Both the position numbers and the translations under genes were made by a program. Positions 22,491 through 31,583 of a stretch of 64,000 bases of DNA are shown here, piece after piece. Origin of the DNA: Streptomyces sp. NBC_00539 (GTDB lineage: Bacteria; Actinomycetota; Actinomycetes; Streptomycetales; Streptomycetaceae); NCBI RefSeq assembly GCF_036346105.1, contig NZ_CP107811.1, positions 4,297,501 to 4,361,500 on the forward strand, in the 5' to 3' direction. The notes under the pieces are model-generated. The model had not been told where the DNA came from and searched no databases. It was given only the letters and a program-made list of their open reading frames with translations. Numbering within the stretch: position 1 is the stretch's first letter; each line of letters begins with the position of its first letter.

Positions 22491-22883
22491 TCAGAAGCGG
22501 GGGTCGTGGATTTCGATCGCGGCGCAGCGCCAGCGGAGGTCCGGGCCCTGTTCCAGGCGGAAGGCCATGGCGCAGACGCGGTCGCCCGTGGCGATGCGGG
22601 CGAAGGCTTCGATGACGCCCGGGCCCGGGTAGAAGCGGCCGCAGTGGCGCAGCACCGGGGTGAGGCGGTCGCGGAGGGGGCCCGCCGGGGCCAGGGTGAC
22701 CAGTTGCTCGTACGCGGGGCCGACCGTGAGGCCCAGGAGCGAGTGGACCGGGCGGCGGCCGCTGAGGACCGCCAGCAGGCGTTCCGCGAACCAGTCGTGC
22801 GGGCCGCGCGGACGGCGGCGGGCGCCGGGGGCCTGCGGGTCGCGGCGGCCCGGCGGGCGGGTGGTGGTCCTGGTCCTGGTCAT
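22491..22883 (-). CDS. Rv3235-family (DUF6459) small protein
   Basis: The 130-aa protein has a basic Arg/Pro/Thr-rich N-terminus and a conserved core WFAERLLAVLSGRRPVHSLL followed by AYEQLV and RVCAMAFRLEQGPDLRWRC. This is the pattern of Rv3235-like proteins, found beside secA in Actinobacteria. The function is unknown; the genomic link to secA is long-standing but unexplained. A GTG at 22937 is an alternative start adding 18 residues. Confidence 0.8.
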   Translation of the reverse strand: MTRTRTTTRPPGRRDPQAPGARRRPRGPHDWFAERLLAVLSGRRPVHSLLGLTVGPAYEQLVTLAPAGPLRDRLTPVLRHCGRFYPGPGVIEAFARIATGDRVCAMAFRLEQGPDLRWRCAAIEIHDPRF

Positions 22884-23211
22884 GGCGGTCGTCCCCGAGA
22901 AGGCCGGGCCCGGTCCTCGCGGATGCCGGGCGGTCACTAGGTACGGGCAGACTCTGGTAGCCGATCGTCACGCTGCGCAACGGGGTGGACACCGGACCCG
23001 GAACGGCGGCCGGTTCACCTATCAGGGGCGCCTCTCGGGGCGCCTCCGGCGGCGGCCCGGCCGCCGGGTTCCCGGGCCGTGGCGCCGGGTGGACGCGGCC
23101 CCGGCGGGCGATCGCGCCCGAAGGGGTACAGGAGTCGTCCCCCGGTCGGACGCGCAGGGCGGCGCCCGCCGTATCCTGAGGGGGTTTTCCGACTAACGAA
23201 AGCGGCCGGCC
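22884..23211. other. 328-bp divergent intergenic region
   Basis: This region separates the Rv3235-like gene and the DUF6912-like gene. It holds a tandem word ggggcgcctc at about 23025 and 23037, GC-rich inverted repeats near 23046-23067, and a plausible -10 hexamer TATCCT at 23172-23177 for the plus-strand gene. No gene is supported. Confidence 0.5.
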
Positions 23212-23712
23212 ATGCGCGTGTACGTCCCCCTGACCCTCTCCGGGCTCGCCGAGGTGTACAAGGCCGGCGAGCTGGGCCCGGCGCCGCTGCGTGCGTACGC
23301 CGTCACGCCCGGGCTGCGCGAATGGTACGTCTCCGACGACATCGAGGAGCTGGAGTACGCCGCCCTCAGCCGGGCCGCCGAGGCCTCGCTGCGGCTGCTC
23401 GCCGCCGACCCGGCCGCCCCGCGCAAGCGCGTCGTCGTGGCGGTCGACGTCGACGACAAGGCCGCCTCCGCCGTTCCCGGCCTGGACGAGGCCACCCTCG
23501 GGCAGGTCAGCCTGGCCGACCCGGTACGGCTGACCGTCGCCGCCGCCGTACACGTCGACGCCGATGACGCGCTGGCCGACGTCGAGGCGGCCGCCGGGGC
23601 CGTGGAGGCCGCCGACCGGGGGGACGACGACGCCCGCTTCACCGTGGACGGCGCCGAGGACCACGAACTGCTGTGGTTCGGCGTCCAGGAGATCCCGGGG
23701 CTGCTCCCGTGA
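23212..23712 (+). CDS. DUF6912-like conserved hypothetical protein
   Basis: The 166-aa acidic protein starts MRVYVPLTLSGLAEVYKAGE and contains YVSDDIEELEYAALSRAA and KRVVVAVDVDD. It resembles a conserved actinobacterial family without known function. No transmembrane segment or signal peptide is seen. Its stop codon overlaps the GTG of the HAD gene (GTGA), so the two are translationally coupled and probably functionally linked. Confidence 0.82.
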   Translation: MRVYVPLTLSGLAEVYKAGELGPAPLRAYAVTPGLREWYVSDDIEELEYAALSRAAEASLRLLAADPAAPRKRVVVAVDVDDKAASAVPGLDEATLGQVSLADPVRLTVAAAVHVDADDALADVEAAAGAVEAADRGDDDARFTVDGAEDHELLWFGVQEIPGLLP

Positions 23713-24383
23713 GCCGGCCGAACGCGCACCCGCACCTCGTGTGGGACTGGAACGGCACCCTGCTGCACGACGTGGACGCCGTCCTGACCGCCACCAACGC
23801 CTCGTTCGCCGAGTTCGGCTTCGCGCCGATCACCCTGGAGACGTACCGCGAGCTGTACGTCGTCCCGGTCACGAAGTTCTACGAGCGGCTGATGGGCCGT
23901 ATGCCCACGGAAGCCGAGTGGCTCGTCATGGACGAGACCTTCCACCGGCACTACTGGTCCGCGGCGGACGCCGTCGGGCTCGCCGCGGGCGCGATGGAGC
24001 TGCTCCAGGAGTGGGAGGGGGCGGGTGCCACCCAGTCCCTGCTGTCGCTCGCGCCCCACGAGAAGCTGGTGCCGCTGGTACGCACCCTCGGCATAGAGCG
24101 GCACTTCCTGCGCGTCGACGGGCGTACCGGGCCCTCGCACACCACCAAGGCGGGTCACCTCGTACGCCATCTGGCCGCGCTGGAGCCGGCAGGTGTGACC
24201 GCCGCCCGTACGGTGCTGATCGGTGACGCCGTGGACGACGCGCTCGCCGCCGCCCACGTGGGGGCGCAGGCGGTGCTGTACACGGGCGGTTCGCACAGCC
24301 GCCGCAGTCTGGAATCGGCCGGTGTCCCCGTCGTGGACACCCTCGCGGAGGCCGTGGCCACGGCCCGGGAACTGGCCGGATAA
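23709..24383 (+). CDS. HAD-superfamily hydrolase (phosphoglycolate-phosphatase-like)
   Basis: The 224-aa protein has HAD motif I as WDWNGTLL (nucleophile Asp13), a helical cap domain, motif II in QSLLSLAPHEK, motif III Lys in HTTKAGHL, and motif IV VLIGDAVDDALAAAHVG. Position +2 of motif I is Asn instead of the usual Asp acid/base. The WDWNGTL form recurs in an actinobacterial HAD subgroup. The substrate is unknown. It overlaps the upstream DUF6912-like gene by 4 bp. Confidence 0.9.
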   Translation: MSRPNAHPHLVWDWNGTLLHDVDAVLTATNASFAEFGFAPITLETYRELYVVPVTKFYERLMGRMPTEAEWLVMDETFHRHYWSAADAVGLAAGAMELLQEWEGAGATQSLLSLAPHEKLVPLVRTLGIERHFLRVDGRTGPSHTTKAGHLVRHLAALEPAGVTAARTVLIGDAVDDALAAAHVGAQAVLYTGGSHSRRSLESAGVPVVDTLAEAVATARELAG

Positions 24384-24509
24384 CACCTTGCTCCGGGCCG
24401 CGTTCGGCGCTCTGCACGAACGCCGCCTCCCGTCGCTGTCCAGAGCGGCAAAAATGCACCCCCTGATTTGTACAGAAGCCGCTCGTGACGAGTCGGGGGT
24501 CAGGGGGGA

Positions 24510-24515
24510 TAGCCT
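24510..24515 (+). promoter_or_regulatory. -10 hexamer upstream of gdh region
   Basis: TAGCCT is a good sigma-HrdB-like -10 hexamer and is followed after 7 nt by GTG at 24523. Transcription would start near that GTG. It lies in the 380-bp interval between the HAD gene and gdh, which also has a gggggt/accccc hairpin at about 24544-24561. Confidence 0.45.
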
Positions 24516-24522
24516 GGTACCC

Positions 24523-24825
24523 GTGATCAGCGCGATAACCATCGGGGGTCCTGATACCCCCGGCACGCGCCCGGCGCACGACCGTGCCCGGGCTTTCGCT
24601 GGTCCCCGCTTCCGGGACGTGCCGCCGATCATGGCCGATTCCCTCCCGGTGGCCTCTCTCGACGGCATAGCGTCGATCCCGAACGGACACCCCGCCTCGC
24701 GGCGCTATGTCATCCCTTCCTTCACCTACGTCACGCAATGGCGCGCGACAGGAGCCAGAGGACATGCAGACCAAGCTGGACGAAGCAAAGGCCGAGCTGC
24801 TCGCGCGGGCGGCACGGGTAGCTGA
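24523..24825 (+). CDS. possible leaderless small ORF overlapping the gdh start
   Basis: A 100-codon frame opens with GTG exactly 7 nt after a -10 hexamer and runs into the first 62 bp of gdh in another frame. Third-position G/C is high but lower than in neighbouring genes (about 80 percent over the first 70 codons by hand count). No motif is recognised. It could be a regulatory upstream ORF, or chance. The downstream gene starts 241 bp later. Confidence 0.3.
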   Translation: MISAITIGGPDTPGTRPAHDRARAFAGPRFRDVPPIMADSLPVASLDGIASIPNGHPASRRYVIPSFTYVTQWRATGARGHADQAGRSKGRAARAGGTGS

Positions 24826-27800
24826 GAACAGCCCGGCCGGGGGGCTACTTCCGACTGGGTCCGACCAAGGGGAGCGGCCCGATCCGGGCACGACGCTCGC
24901 CTACCTCCAGCGGTACTACCTGCACACCGCCCCCGAGGACCTGCTGGACCGGGATCCGGTCGACGTGTTCGGGGCCGCGCTCTCCCACTACCGGCTGGCC
25001 GAGCAGCGCCCGCAGGGCAAGGCGATGGTGCGCGTGCACACCCCCACGGTCGAGGAGAACGGCTGGACCTCCAGCCACTCGGTCGTGGAGGTCGTCACCG
25101 ACGACATGCCGTTCCTCGTGGACAGCGTCACCAACGAGCTCTCGCGCCAGGGCCGCGGCATCCACGTCGTGATCCACCCGCAGGTCGTCGTCCGCCGTGA
25201 CCTGACCGGCAAGCTCATCGAGATCCTCGGCCCGGACTGCGACGCCCACGGCCCCAAGACCGCGCGCCCCCACGACTCCCTCGTCGAGTCCTGGATCCAC
25301 GTCGAGATCGACCGCGAGACCGACCGCGCCGACCTCAAGCAGATCACCGGCGACCTCCAGCGCGTCCTGTCCGACGTGCGCGAGGCCGTCGAGGACTGGG
25401 AGAAGATGCGCGACGCGGCGCTGCGCATCGCCGACGAGCTGCCCAGCGAGCCGACCGCGCCCGACCTGCGCGAGTACGAGCTCGAAGAGGCCCGTGAGCT
25501 GCTGCGCTGGCTCGCCGACGACCACTTCACCTTCCTGGGCTACCGCGAGTACAACCTGGTCGACGACGACGCGCTGGCCGCCGTGCCGGGCACCGGTCTC
25601 GGCATCCTGCGCTCCGACCCGGTCCACCACGGCCAGGAGGACGCGCACCCCGTCTCGCCCTCCTTCAACCGGCTGCCGGCCGACGCGCGCGCCAAGGCCC
25701 GCGAGCACCGGCTGCTGGTGCTGACCAAGGCCAACAGCCGCGCCACCGTGCACCGTCCCTCGTACCTCGACTACGTGGGCGTCAAGAAGTTCGACGCCGA
25801 CGGCAACGTCGTCGGCGAGCGCCGCTTCCTCGGCCTGTTCTCCTCCGCCGCGTACACGGAGTCGGTGCGCCGCGTTCCGGTGATCCGCCGCAGGGTCGCC
25901 GAGGTCCTCGAAGGCGCCGGGTTCTCGCCCAACAGCCACGACGGCCGCGACCTGCTCCAGATCCTGGAGACCTACCCGCGCGACGAGCTGTTCCAGACCC
26001 CGGTCGACAAGCTCCGCGAGATCGTCACCTCGGTCCTGTACCTGCAAGAACGCCGCCGGCTGCGGCTGTACCTGCGCCAGGACGAGTACGGGCGCTACTA
26101 CTCGGCGCTGGTGTACCTGCCGCGCGACCGGTACACCACCGGGGTCCGGCTGCGCCTGATCGCGATCCTCCAGGAGGAGCTGAACGGCACCAGCGTCGAC
26201 TTCACCGCCTGGAACACCGAGTCGATCCTCTCCCGCATCCACTTCGTCGTCCGCGTCCCGCAGGGCACGGAGCTGCCCGCACTGACCGACGCCGACGTCG
26301 AGCGCATCGAGGCCCGCCTGGTGGAGGCCGCCCGCTCCTGGGCGGACGCCTTCGGTGAGGCGCTGATCGCGGAGACCGGCGAGGAGCGCGCGGCGGAACT
26401 GCTGCGCCGCTACGGGAACTCCTTCCCCGAGGGCTACAAGGCCGACCACTCGCCGCGCTCCGCCGTGGCCGACCTGGTCCGCCTGGAGCGGCTGTCCGAG
26501 AGCGGCCGGGAGTTCGACCTCTCCCTGTACGAACCGGTCGGCGCCGGCCCCGGCGAGCGCCGCTTCAAGATCTACCGCCACGGCGAGCAGGTCTCCCTGT
26601 CCGCCGTGCTCCCGGTGCTCCAGCGCCTGGGCGTCGAGGTCACCGACGAGCGCCCGTACGAGCTGCGGTGCAGCGACCGCACCCAGGCCTGGATCTACGA
26701 CTTCGGTCTGCGGCTGCCCGTCCCGTCGGGCAACGGCGAAACCCACCTCGGTGACGACGCCCGCGAGCGTTTCCAGGACGCCTTCGCGGCGGTCTGGCAG
26801 GGCCAGGCGGAGAACGACAACTTCAACTCCCTGGTACTGAGCGCCGGGCTCACCTGGCGGCAGGCCGTGGTGCTGCGCGCGTACGCCAAGTACCTGCGCC
26901 AGGCCGGCTCCACGTTCAGCCAGGACTACATGGAGGACACCCTCCGCAACAACGTCCACACCACCCGGCTGCTGGTCTCGCTCTTCGAGGCGCGGATGTC
27001 CCCGGCCCGGCAGACCGCCGGCACCGAGCTCGTCGACGCGATGCTGGAGGAGCTGGACGGAGCCCTGGACCAGGTCGCCTCGCTGGACGAGGACCGCATC
27101 CTGCGCTCCTTCCTGACCCTCATCAAGGCGACGCTGCGCACCAACTTCTTCCAGTCGAACGACGCGGGCGAGCCGCACGCGTACGTGTCGATGAAGTTCG
27201 ACCCGCAGGCCATCCCGGACCTGCCGGCGCCGCGCCCGGCCTTCGAGATCTGGGTGTACTCCCCGCGCGTCGAGGGCGTCCACCTGCGCTTCGGCAAGGT
27301 CGCCCGAGGCGGCCTGCGCTGGTCCGACCGGCGTGAGGACTTCCGTACGGAGGTCCTCGGCCTGGTCAAGGCGCAGATGGTCAAGAACACCGTGATCGTG
27401 CCGGTCGGCGCGAAGGGCGGCTTCGTCGCGAAGAACCTGCCGGACCCGTCGGTGGACCGGGACGCGTGGCTCGCCGAGGGCATCGCCTCCTACAAGATCT
27501 TCATCTCGGCGCTGCTCGACATCACCGACAACATGGTCGCCGGTGAGGTCGTGCCGCCCAAGGGCGTGGTCCGCCACGACGAGGACGACACGTACCTCGT
27601 CGTCGCCGCCGACAAGGGCACCGCGACCTTCTCCGACATCGCCAACGGGGTCGCGCAGGCCTACGGTTTCTGGCTGGGCGACGCGTTCGCGTCGGGCGGC
27701 AGCGCCGGCTACGACCACAAGGGCATGGGCATCACCGCCCGCGGCGCCTGGGAGTCGGTGAAGCGGCACTTCCGCGAACTGGGCCACGACACCCAGAGCG

Positions 27801-29731
27801 AGGACTTCACGGTCGTCGGCGTCGGTGACATGTCGGGTGACGTCTTCGGCAACGGCATGCTGCTCTCCGAGCACATCCGCCTGGTCGCCGCCTTCGACCA
27901 CCGGCACATCTTCCTCGACCCGACCCCGGACGCGGCGACCTCGTACGCCGAGCGCCGGCGCCTGTTCGACCTGCCGCGTTCCTCGTGGGCGGACTACGAC
28001 ACCGCGCTGCTCTCGGCGGGCGGCGGCGTCCACCCGCGTTCGGCGAAGTCCATCCCGGTCAACGCGCACGTCCGCGAGGCCCTCGGGATCGAGGCCGGCG
28101 TCACCAAGATGACCCCGGCCGACCTGATGAAGGCGATCCTGCAGGCCCCCGTGGACCTGCTGTGGAACGGCGGCATCGGTACGTACGTCAAGGCGACGGC
28201 CGAGACGCACGCCGACGTCGGCGACAAGGCCAACGACGCCATCCGCGTCAACGGCGCCGACGTGCGCGCCAAGGTCATCGGCGAGGGCGGCAACCTGGGC
28301 CTGACCCAGCTCGGCCGCATCGAGTTCGCCCGCGTCGGGGCCGGCGGCGAAGGCGGCAAGGTCAACACCGACGCCATCGACAACAGCGCCGGCGTGGACA
28401 CCTCCGACCACGAGGTGAACATCAAGATCCTGCTCAACTCGGTCGTCGCGGACGGCGACATGACCGTCAAGCAGCGCAACGCGCTGCTCGCCGAGATGAC
28501 CGACGAGGTCGGCGGTCTGGTGCTGCGCAACAACTACGCGCAGAACGTGGCCCTGGCCAACGCCGTCGCCCAGGCCCCCAGCCTGCTCCACGCCCAGCAG
28601 CGCTTCATGCGCCGCCTGGGCCGCGAGGGACTGCTGGACCGCGCGCTGGAGTTCCTGCCCAACGACCGGCAGATCCGCGAGCTGCTGAACAACGGCAAGG
28701 GCCTGACCCAGCCGGAGCTGGCCGTCCTGTTCGCCTACACCAAGATCACGGTGGCGGACGAGCTGATCCACACGGTGCTGCCGGACGACCCGTACCTGCG
28801 CCGCCTGCTGCACGCCTACTTCCCGGCCCCGCTGCGCGAGAAGTTCGGCGAGCAGATCGACGCGCACGCGCTGCGCCGGGAGATCATCACCACCCTCCTG
28901 GTCAACGACACCGTCAACACCGGCGGTTCGACGTTCCTGCACCGCCTGCGCGAGGAGACCGGGGCCGCCACGGAGGAGATCGTCCGGGCGCAGCTCGCGG
29001 CCCGCGAGATCTTCGGCATGGCCGAGGTCTGGGACGCGGTCGAGGCGCTGGACAACAAGGTCGCGGCCAGTGTCCAGACCCGGGTGCGGCTGCACTCGCG
29101 GCGTCTGGTCGAGCGCGGCACCCGCTGGCTGCTCAACAACCGGCCGCAGCCGCTGGAGATCACCGGGACCATCGAGCTGTTCCGCGACCGGGTGACCCAG
29201 GTCTGGGCGGAACTGCCCAAGCTGGTGCGCGGCGCCGACCTGGACTGGTACCAGTCGATCATGGACGAGCTGACCGGTGAGGGCGTGCCGCAGGAGCTGG
29301 CGGCCAAGGTGGCCGGCTTCTCGTCCGCCTTCCCGACGCTCGACATCGTCGCGATCGCCGACCGCACGGGCGTCGACCCGCTGGACGTCGCCGAGGTCTA
29401 CTACGACCTCGCCGACCGTCTGGACATCACCCAGCTGATGGACCGGATCATCGAGCTGCCGCGGGCCGACCGCTGGCAGTCCATGGCCCGCGCCTCCATC
29501 CGCGAGGACCTGTTCGCGGCGCACTCGGCGCTGACCGCCGACGTACTGGCGGCCGGCGACGGCGAGGCCACTCCCGAGGAACGCTTCAAGGCGTGGGAGG
29601 AGCGCAACGCGGCGATCATCGGCCGGGCGCGGACGACCCTGGACGAGATCCGCGGGTCGGACGACTTCGACCTGGCGAACCTGTCCGTCGCGATGCGGAC
29701 GATGCGTTCGCTGCTGCGCTCGCACGGCTGA
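24764..29731 (+). CDS. gdh: large NAD-specific glutamate dehydrogenase (about 180 kDa)
   Basis: The 1655-aa enzyme belongs to the giant NAD-GDH class first described in Streptomyces clavuligerus (1651 aa). It converts glutamate to 2-oxoglutarate and ammonium. The N-terminal half carries regulatory ACT-like domains; the catalytic core begins near residue 830, with the glycine-rich KVARGGLRWSDR, the lysine-containing PVGAKGGFVAKNLPD, and the NAD domain phrase GEGGNLGLTQLGRIEFA. The ATG giving MQTKLDEAKAE was chosen with the ggagccagag ribosome site. It is monocistronic, ending at a strong hairpin. Confidence 0.97.
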   Translation: MQTKLDEAKAELLARAARVAENSPAGGLLPTGSDQGERPDPGTTLAYLQRYYLHTAPEDLLDRDPVDVFGAALSHYRLAEQRPQGKAMVRVHTPTVEENGWTSSHSVVEVVTDDMPFLVDSVTNELSRQGRGIHVVIHPQVVVRRDLTGKLIEILGPDCDAHGPKTARPHDSLVESWIHVEIDRETDRADLKQITGDLQRVLSDVREAVEDWEKMRDAALRIADELPSEPTAPDLREYELEEARELLRWLADDHFTFLGYREYNLVDDDALAAVPGTGLGILRSDPVHHGQEDAHPVSPSFNRLPADARAKAREHRLLVLTKANSRATVHRPSYLDYVGVKKFDADGNVVGERRFLGLFSSAAYTESVRRVPVIRRRVAEVLEGAGFSPNSHDGRDLLQILETYPRDELFQTPVDKLREIVTSVLYLQERRRLRLYLRQDEYGRYYSALVYLPRDRYTTGVRLRLIAILQEELNGTSVDFTAWNTESILSRIHFVVRVPQGTELPALTDADVERIEARLVEAARSWADAFGEALIAETGEERAAELLRRYGNSFPEGYKADHSPRSAVADLVRLERLSESGREFDLSLYEPVGAGPGERRFKIYRHGEQVSLSAVLPVLQRLGVEVTDERPYELRCSDRTQAWIYDFGLRLPVPSGNGETHLGDDARERFQDAFAAVWQGQAENDNFNSLVLSAGLTWRQAVVLRAYAKYLRQAGSTFSQDYMEDTLRNNVHTTRLLVSLFEARMSPARQTAGTELVDAMLEELDGALDQVASLDEDRILRSFLTLIKATLRTNFFQSNDAGEPHAYVSMKFDPQAIPDLPAPRPAFEIWVYSPRVEGVHLRFGKVARGGLRWSDRREDFRTEVLGLVKAQMVKNTVIVPVGAKGGFVAKNLPDPSVDRDAWLAEGIASYKIFISALLDITDNMVAGEVVPPKGVVRHDEDDTYLVVAADKGTATFSDIANGVAQAYGFWLGDAFASGGSAGYDHKGMGITARGAWESVKRHFRELGHDTQSEDFTVVGVGDMSGDVFGNGMLLSEHIRLVAAFDHRHIFLDPTPDAATSYAERRRLFDLPRSSWADYDTALLSAGGGVHPRSAKSIPVNAHVREALGIEAGVTKMTPADLMKAILQAPVDLLWNGGIGTYVKATAETHADVGDKANDAIRVNGADVRAKVIGEGGNLGLTQLGRIEFARVGAGGEGGKVNTDAIDNSAGVDTSDHEVNIKILLNSVVADGDMTVKQRNALLAEMTDEVGGLVLRNNYAQNVALANAVAQAPSLLHAQQRFMRRLGREGLLDRALEFLPNDRQIRELLNNGKGLTQPELAVLFAYTKITVADELIHTVLPDDPYLRRLLHAYFPAPLREKFGEQIDAHALRREIITTLLVNDTVNTGGSTFLHRLREETGAATEEIVRAQLAAREIFGMAEVWDAVEALDNKVAASVQTRVRLHSRRLVERGTRWLLNNRPQPLEITGTIELFRDRVTQVWAELPKLVRGADLDWYQSIMDELTGEGVPQELAAKVAGFSSAFPTLDIVAIADRTGVDPLDVAEVYYDLADRLDITQLMDRIIELPRADRWQSMARASIREDLFAAHSALTADVLAAGDGEATPEERFKAWEERNAAIIGRARTTLDEIRGSDDFDLANLSVAMRTMRSLLRSHG

Positions 29732-29741
29732 CGGTGGTGAA

Positions 29742-29777
29742 CGAGCGGCCCCGGGACTCCTGTCCCGGGGCCGCTCG
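29742..29777 (+). terminator. gdh terminator hairpin
   Basis: A perfect 15-bp stem, cgagcggccccggga with tcccggggccgctcg, and a 6-nt loop lie 10 bp after the gdh stop codon. The convergent transporter gene ends 63 bp further on, so the hairpin may act in both directions. Confidence 0.92.
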
Positions 29778-29835
29778 CTTCGTGGTGCGCGGTGCGGTGC
29801 GCGGTGGTGCGCGTCGCGTGGCGCGCGGTGCGGGC
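29778..29835. repeat. degenerate gtgcgcggtg-type short repeats
   Basis: About 55 bp between the convergent gdh and TagH-like genes consists of imperfect copies of gtgcgcggtg/gtggtgcgcg. It is a simple-sequence stretch with no coding or regulatory motif recognised. Confidence 0.5.
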
Positions 29836-29839
29836 GTTC

Positions 29840-30616
29840 TCAGCCGGCCCGGCTGAACGCCTCGTACGCGTCGCAGACCTCGTCGGCGGGGCCGTCCATG
29901 CGCAGGACGCCCGACTCCAGCCAGATCGCCCGGTCGCAGGTCTCGCGGACCGTGCCGATGCCGTGGCTGACGAGGAAGACGGTGCCGGCGCTCTCGCGCA
30001 GCTCCTCGATGCGGTCCTGGCTGCGGCGCTGGAAGGCGGCGTCACCGGTGGCCAGCGCCTCGTCGATCATCAGGACGTCGTGGTCCTTGGCCGCGGCGAT
30101 GGAGAAGCGCAGCCGTGCGCCCATGCCGGAGGAGTAGGTGCGCATGGGCAGGGAGATGAAGTCGCCCTTCTCGTTGATCCCGGAGAAGTCGACGATGTCC
30201 TGGTAGCGCTCGTGGATCTGCTGCTTGGTCATGCCCATCGCGAGGCCGCCGAGCACGACGTTGCGTTCGCCGGTCAGGTCGTTCATCAGGGCGGCGTTCA
30301 CCCCGAGGAGGGACGGCTGGCCTTGTGAGTAGACGCGGCCGCGGGCCACCGGCTGGAGTCCGGCGATCGCCTTGAGCAGGGTGGACTTGCCCGAGCCGTT
30401 GGAGCCGATGAGGCCGATCGCCTCGCCCTTGTACGCGGTGAAGCTGACGCCCTTGACGGCGTGCACCTCGCGGACGCCGGGGGCGGGCTTGCGGGAGATG
30501 ATCCGGCTCAGGGCGGCGGTCGCGCCGCCCTTGCGGGTGCCGGTGCCGTACACCTTGTAGACGACGTGGACGTCGTCCGCGATGACGGTGGGGACGCGGA
30601 TGGCGGTGTCAGCCAC
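29840..30616 (-). CDS. ABC transporter ATP-binding protein, TagH/Wzt-like polysaccharide export
   Basis: The 258-aa ATPase has Walker A GSNGSGKST, a signature of TYSSGMGARL, Walker B VLMIDEALATGD and the H-loop VSHG. The ATPase core follows the TagH/RfbE-type pattern, with EALATGD instead of the usual EPTSALD. It lacks a C-terminal carbohydrate-binding extension. Its ATG overlaps the permease stop by 8 bp. Together they would export a teichoic-acid-like or other cell-surface glycopolymer; no biosynthetic genes are adjacent. Confidence 0.93.
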   Translation of the reverse strand: MADTAIRVPTVIADDVHVVYKVYGTGTRKGGATAALSRIISRKPAPGVREVHAVKGVSFTAYKGEAIGLIGSNGSGKSTLLKAIAGLQPVARGRVYSQGQPSLLGVNAALMNDLTGERNVVLGGLAMGMTKQQIHERYQDIVDFSGINEKGDFISLPMRTYSSGMGARLRFSIAAAKDHDVLMIDEALATGDAAFQRRSQDRIEELRESAGTVFLVSHGIGTVRETCDRAIWLESGVLRMDGPADEVCDAYEAFSRAG

Positions 30617-31529
30617 GGCCGTACTCCTCCTCTGCCTTCCAGAAGAAGACGAAGCCGCCGATGCCGGCGATCAGGGCCCAGCCGACGGCGGTCAGCCAGA
30701 CGTGGGGCGGAAGCGAATGCGCCGCGAAGCTGTCGATCAGTGCGAAGCGCATCAGGTCGATGTAGACGGCCGCCGGGTTGAGCTGGAGGGCCGTGGTCAC
30801 CCAGTGCGGCAGGTGGTCCGACTTGAGCGTCGACTCGATGGACCACATCACGCCGGACGAGTACATCCAGGTGCGCAGGATGAACGGCATCAGCTGGCTG
30901 ACGTCCGGGTTCTTGCTGCCGATGCGTGCCATGGCCATGGCACAGCCCGCGCAGAAGACGGCGGCCAGCAGCAGCACCGGCACCACCAGGAGCCAGGAGG
31001 GGGCCGGCATCTGGCCGAAGGCGAGCAGCAGGATGACCAGGGCGCCCATGGTGACCAGCAGCTGCTGGAAGAGCTGGATGACGGTCGACAGGGGCAGGGC
31101 CGCGCGGGGGAAGTGCAGGGCGCGCACCAGACCGAGGTTGCTGTGGACGGCGCGGGTGCCCGCGTTGATGGAGCTCCCGATGAAGTCCCACACGAACACG
31201 CCGGTGATCAGGAACGGGATGTAGTCCGCGACGCGGTTCCCGGCGTTCATGATCACGCCGAAGATGAAGTAGTAGACGGCCGCGTTGAGCAGCGGGGTGG
31301 CCAGGTGCCAGACCTGGCCGAGGCGGGCCGCGCTGTACGTGGCCTGCATGCGGGCGGTGGCGTACGCCGTCACGAAGTGGCGGCGCTCCCACAGCTGCGC
31401 GACGTAGCGGGGGAGGGAGGGGCGGGCGCCGCTGAGGGTCAGGCCGTGGGCGGCGGCCAGCGCTTCGGGCGTCACGGCCTGCGCCGTCGCGGGCGGCGGT
31501 GCGGTCACGGGGGGCACGGTCACGGTCAC
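30609..31529 (-). CDS. ABC-2 type permease, TagG/Wzm-like
   Basis: The 306-aa protein has a cytoplasmic N-terminus of about 65 residues and six predicted membrane helices typical of ABC-2 polysaccharide permeases. Conserved phrases include LWERRHFVTAYATARMQATY, ARLGQVWHLATPLLNA and VYIDLMRFALID. It is the first gene of the transporter operon and is divergent from the TetR gene. The short divergent region carries a 15-bp direct repeat, so TetR control is plausible. Confidence 0.93.
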   Translation of the reverse strand: MTVTVPPVTAPPPATAQAVTPEALAAAHGLTLSGARPSLPRYVAQLWERRHFVTAYATARMQATYSAARLGQVWHLATPLLNAAVYYFIFGVIMNAGNRVADYIPFLITGVFVWDFIGSSINAGTRAVHSNLGLVRALHFPRAALPLSTVIQLFQQLLVTMGALVILLLAFGQMPAPSWLLVVPVLLLAAVFCAGCAMAMARIGSKNPDVSQLMPFILRTWMYSSGVMWSIESTLKSDHLPHWVTTALQLNPAAVYIDLMRFALIDSFAAHSLPPHVWLTAVGWALIAGIGGFVFFWKAEEEYGRG

Positions 31530-31583
31530 TGGGTCGCTTTCGACGGGGACTCGCCGGACTTCGGACTACCGACGGGACGGTTA

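Noticed and set aside
24845-29725. Very long open frame on the minus strand (over 1600 codons) opposite gdh
   Set aside because: It mirrors the true gene and exists because of strong G/C third-position bias. The plus-strand frame has clear family motifs.
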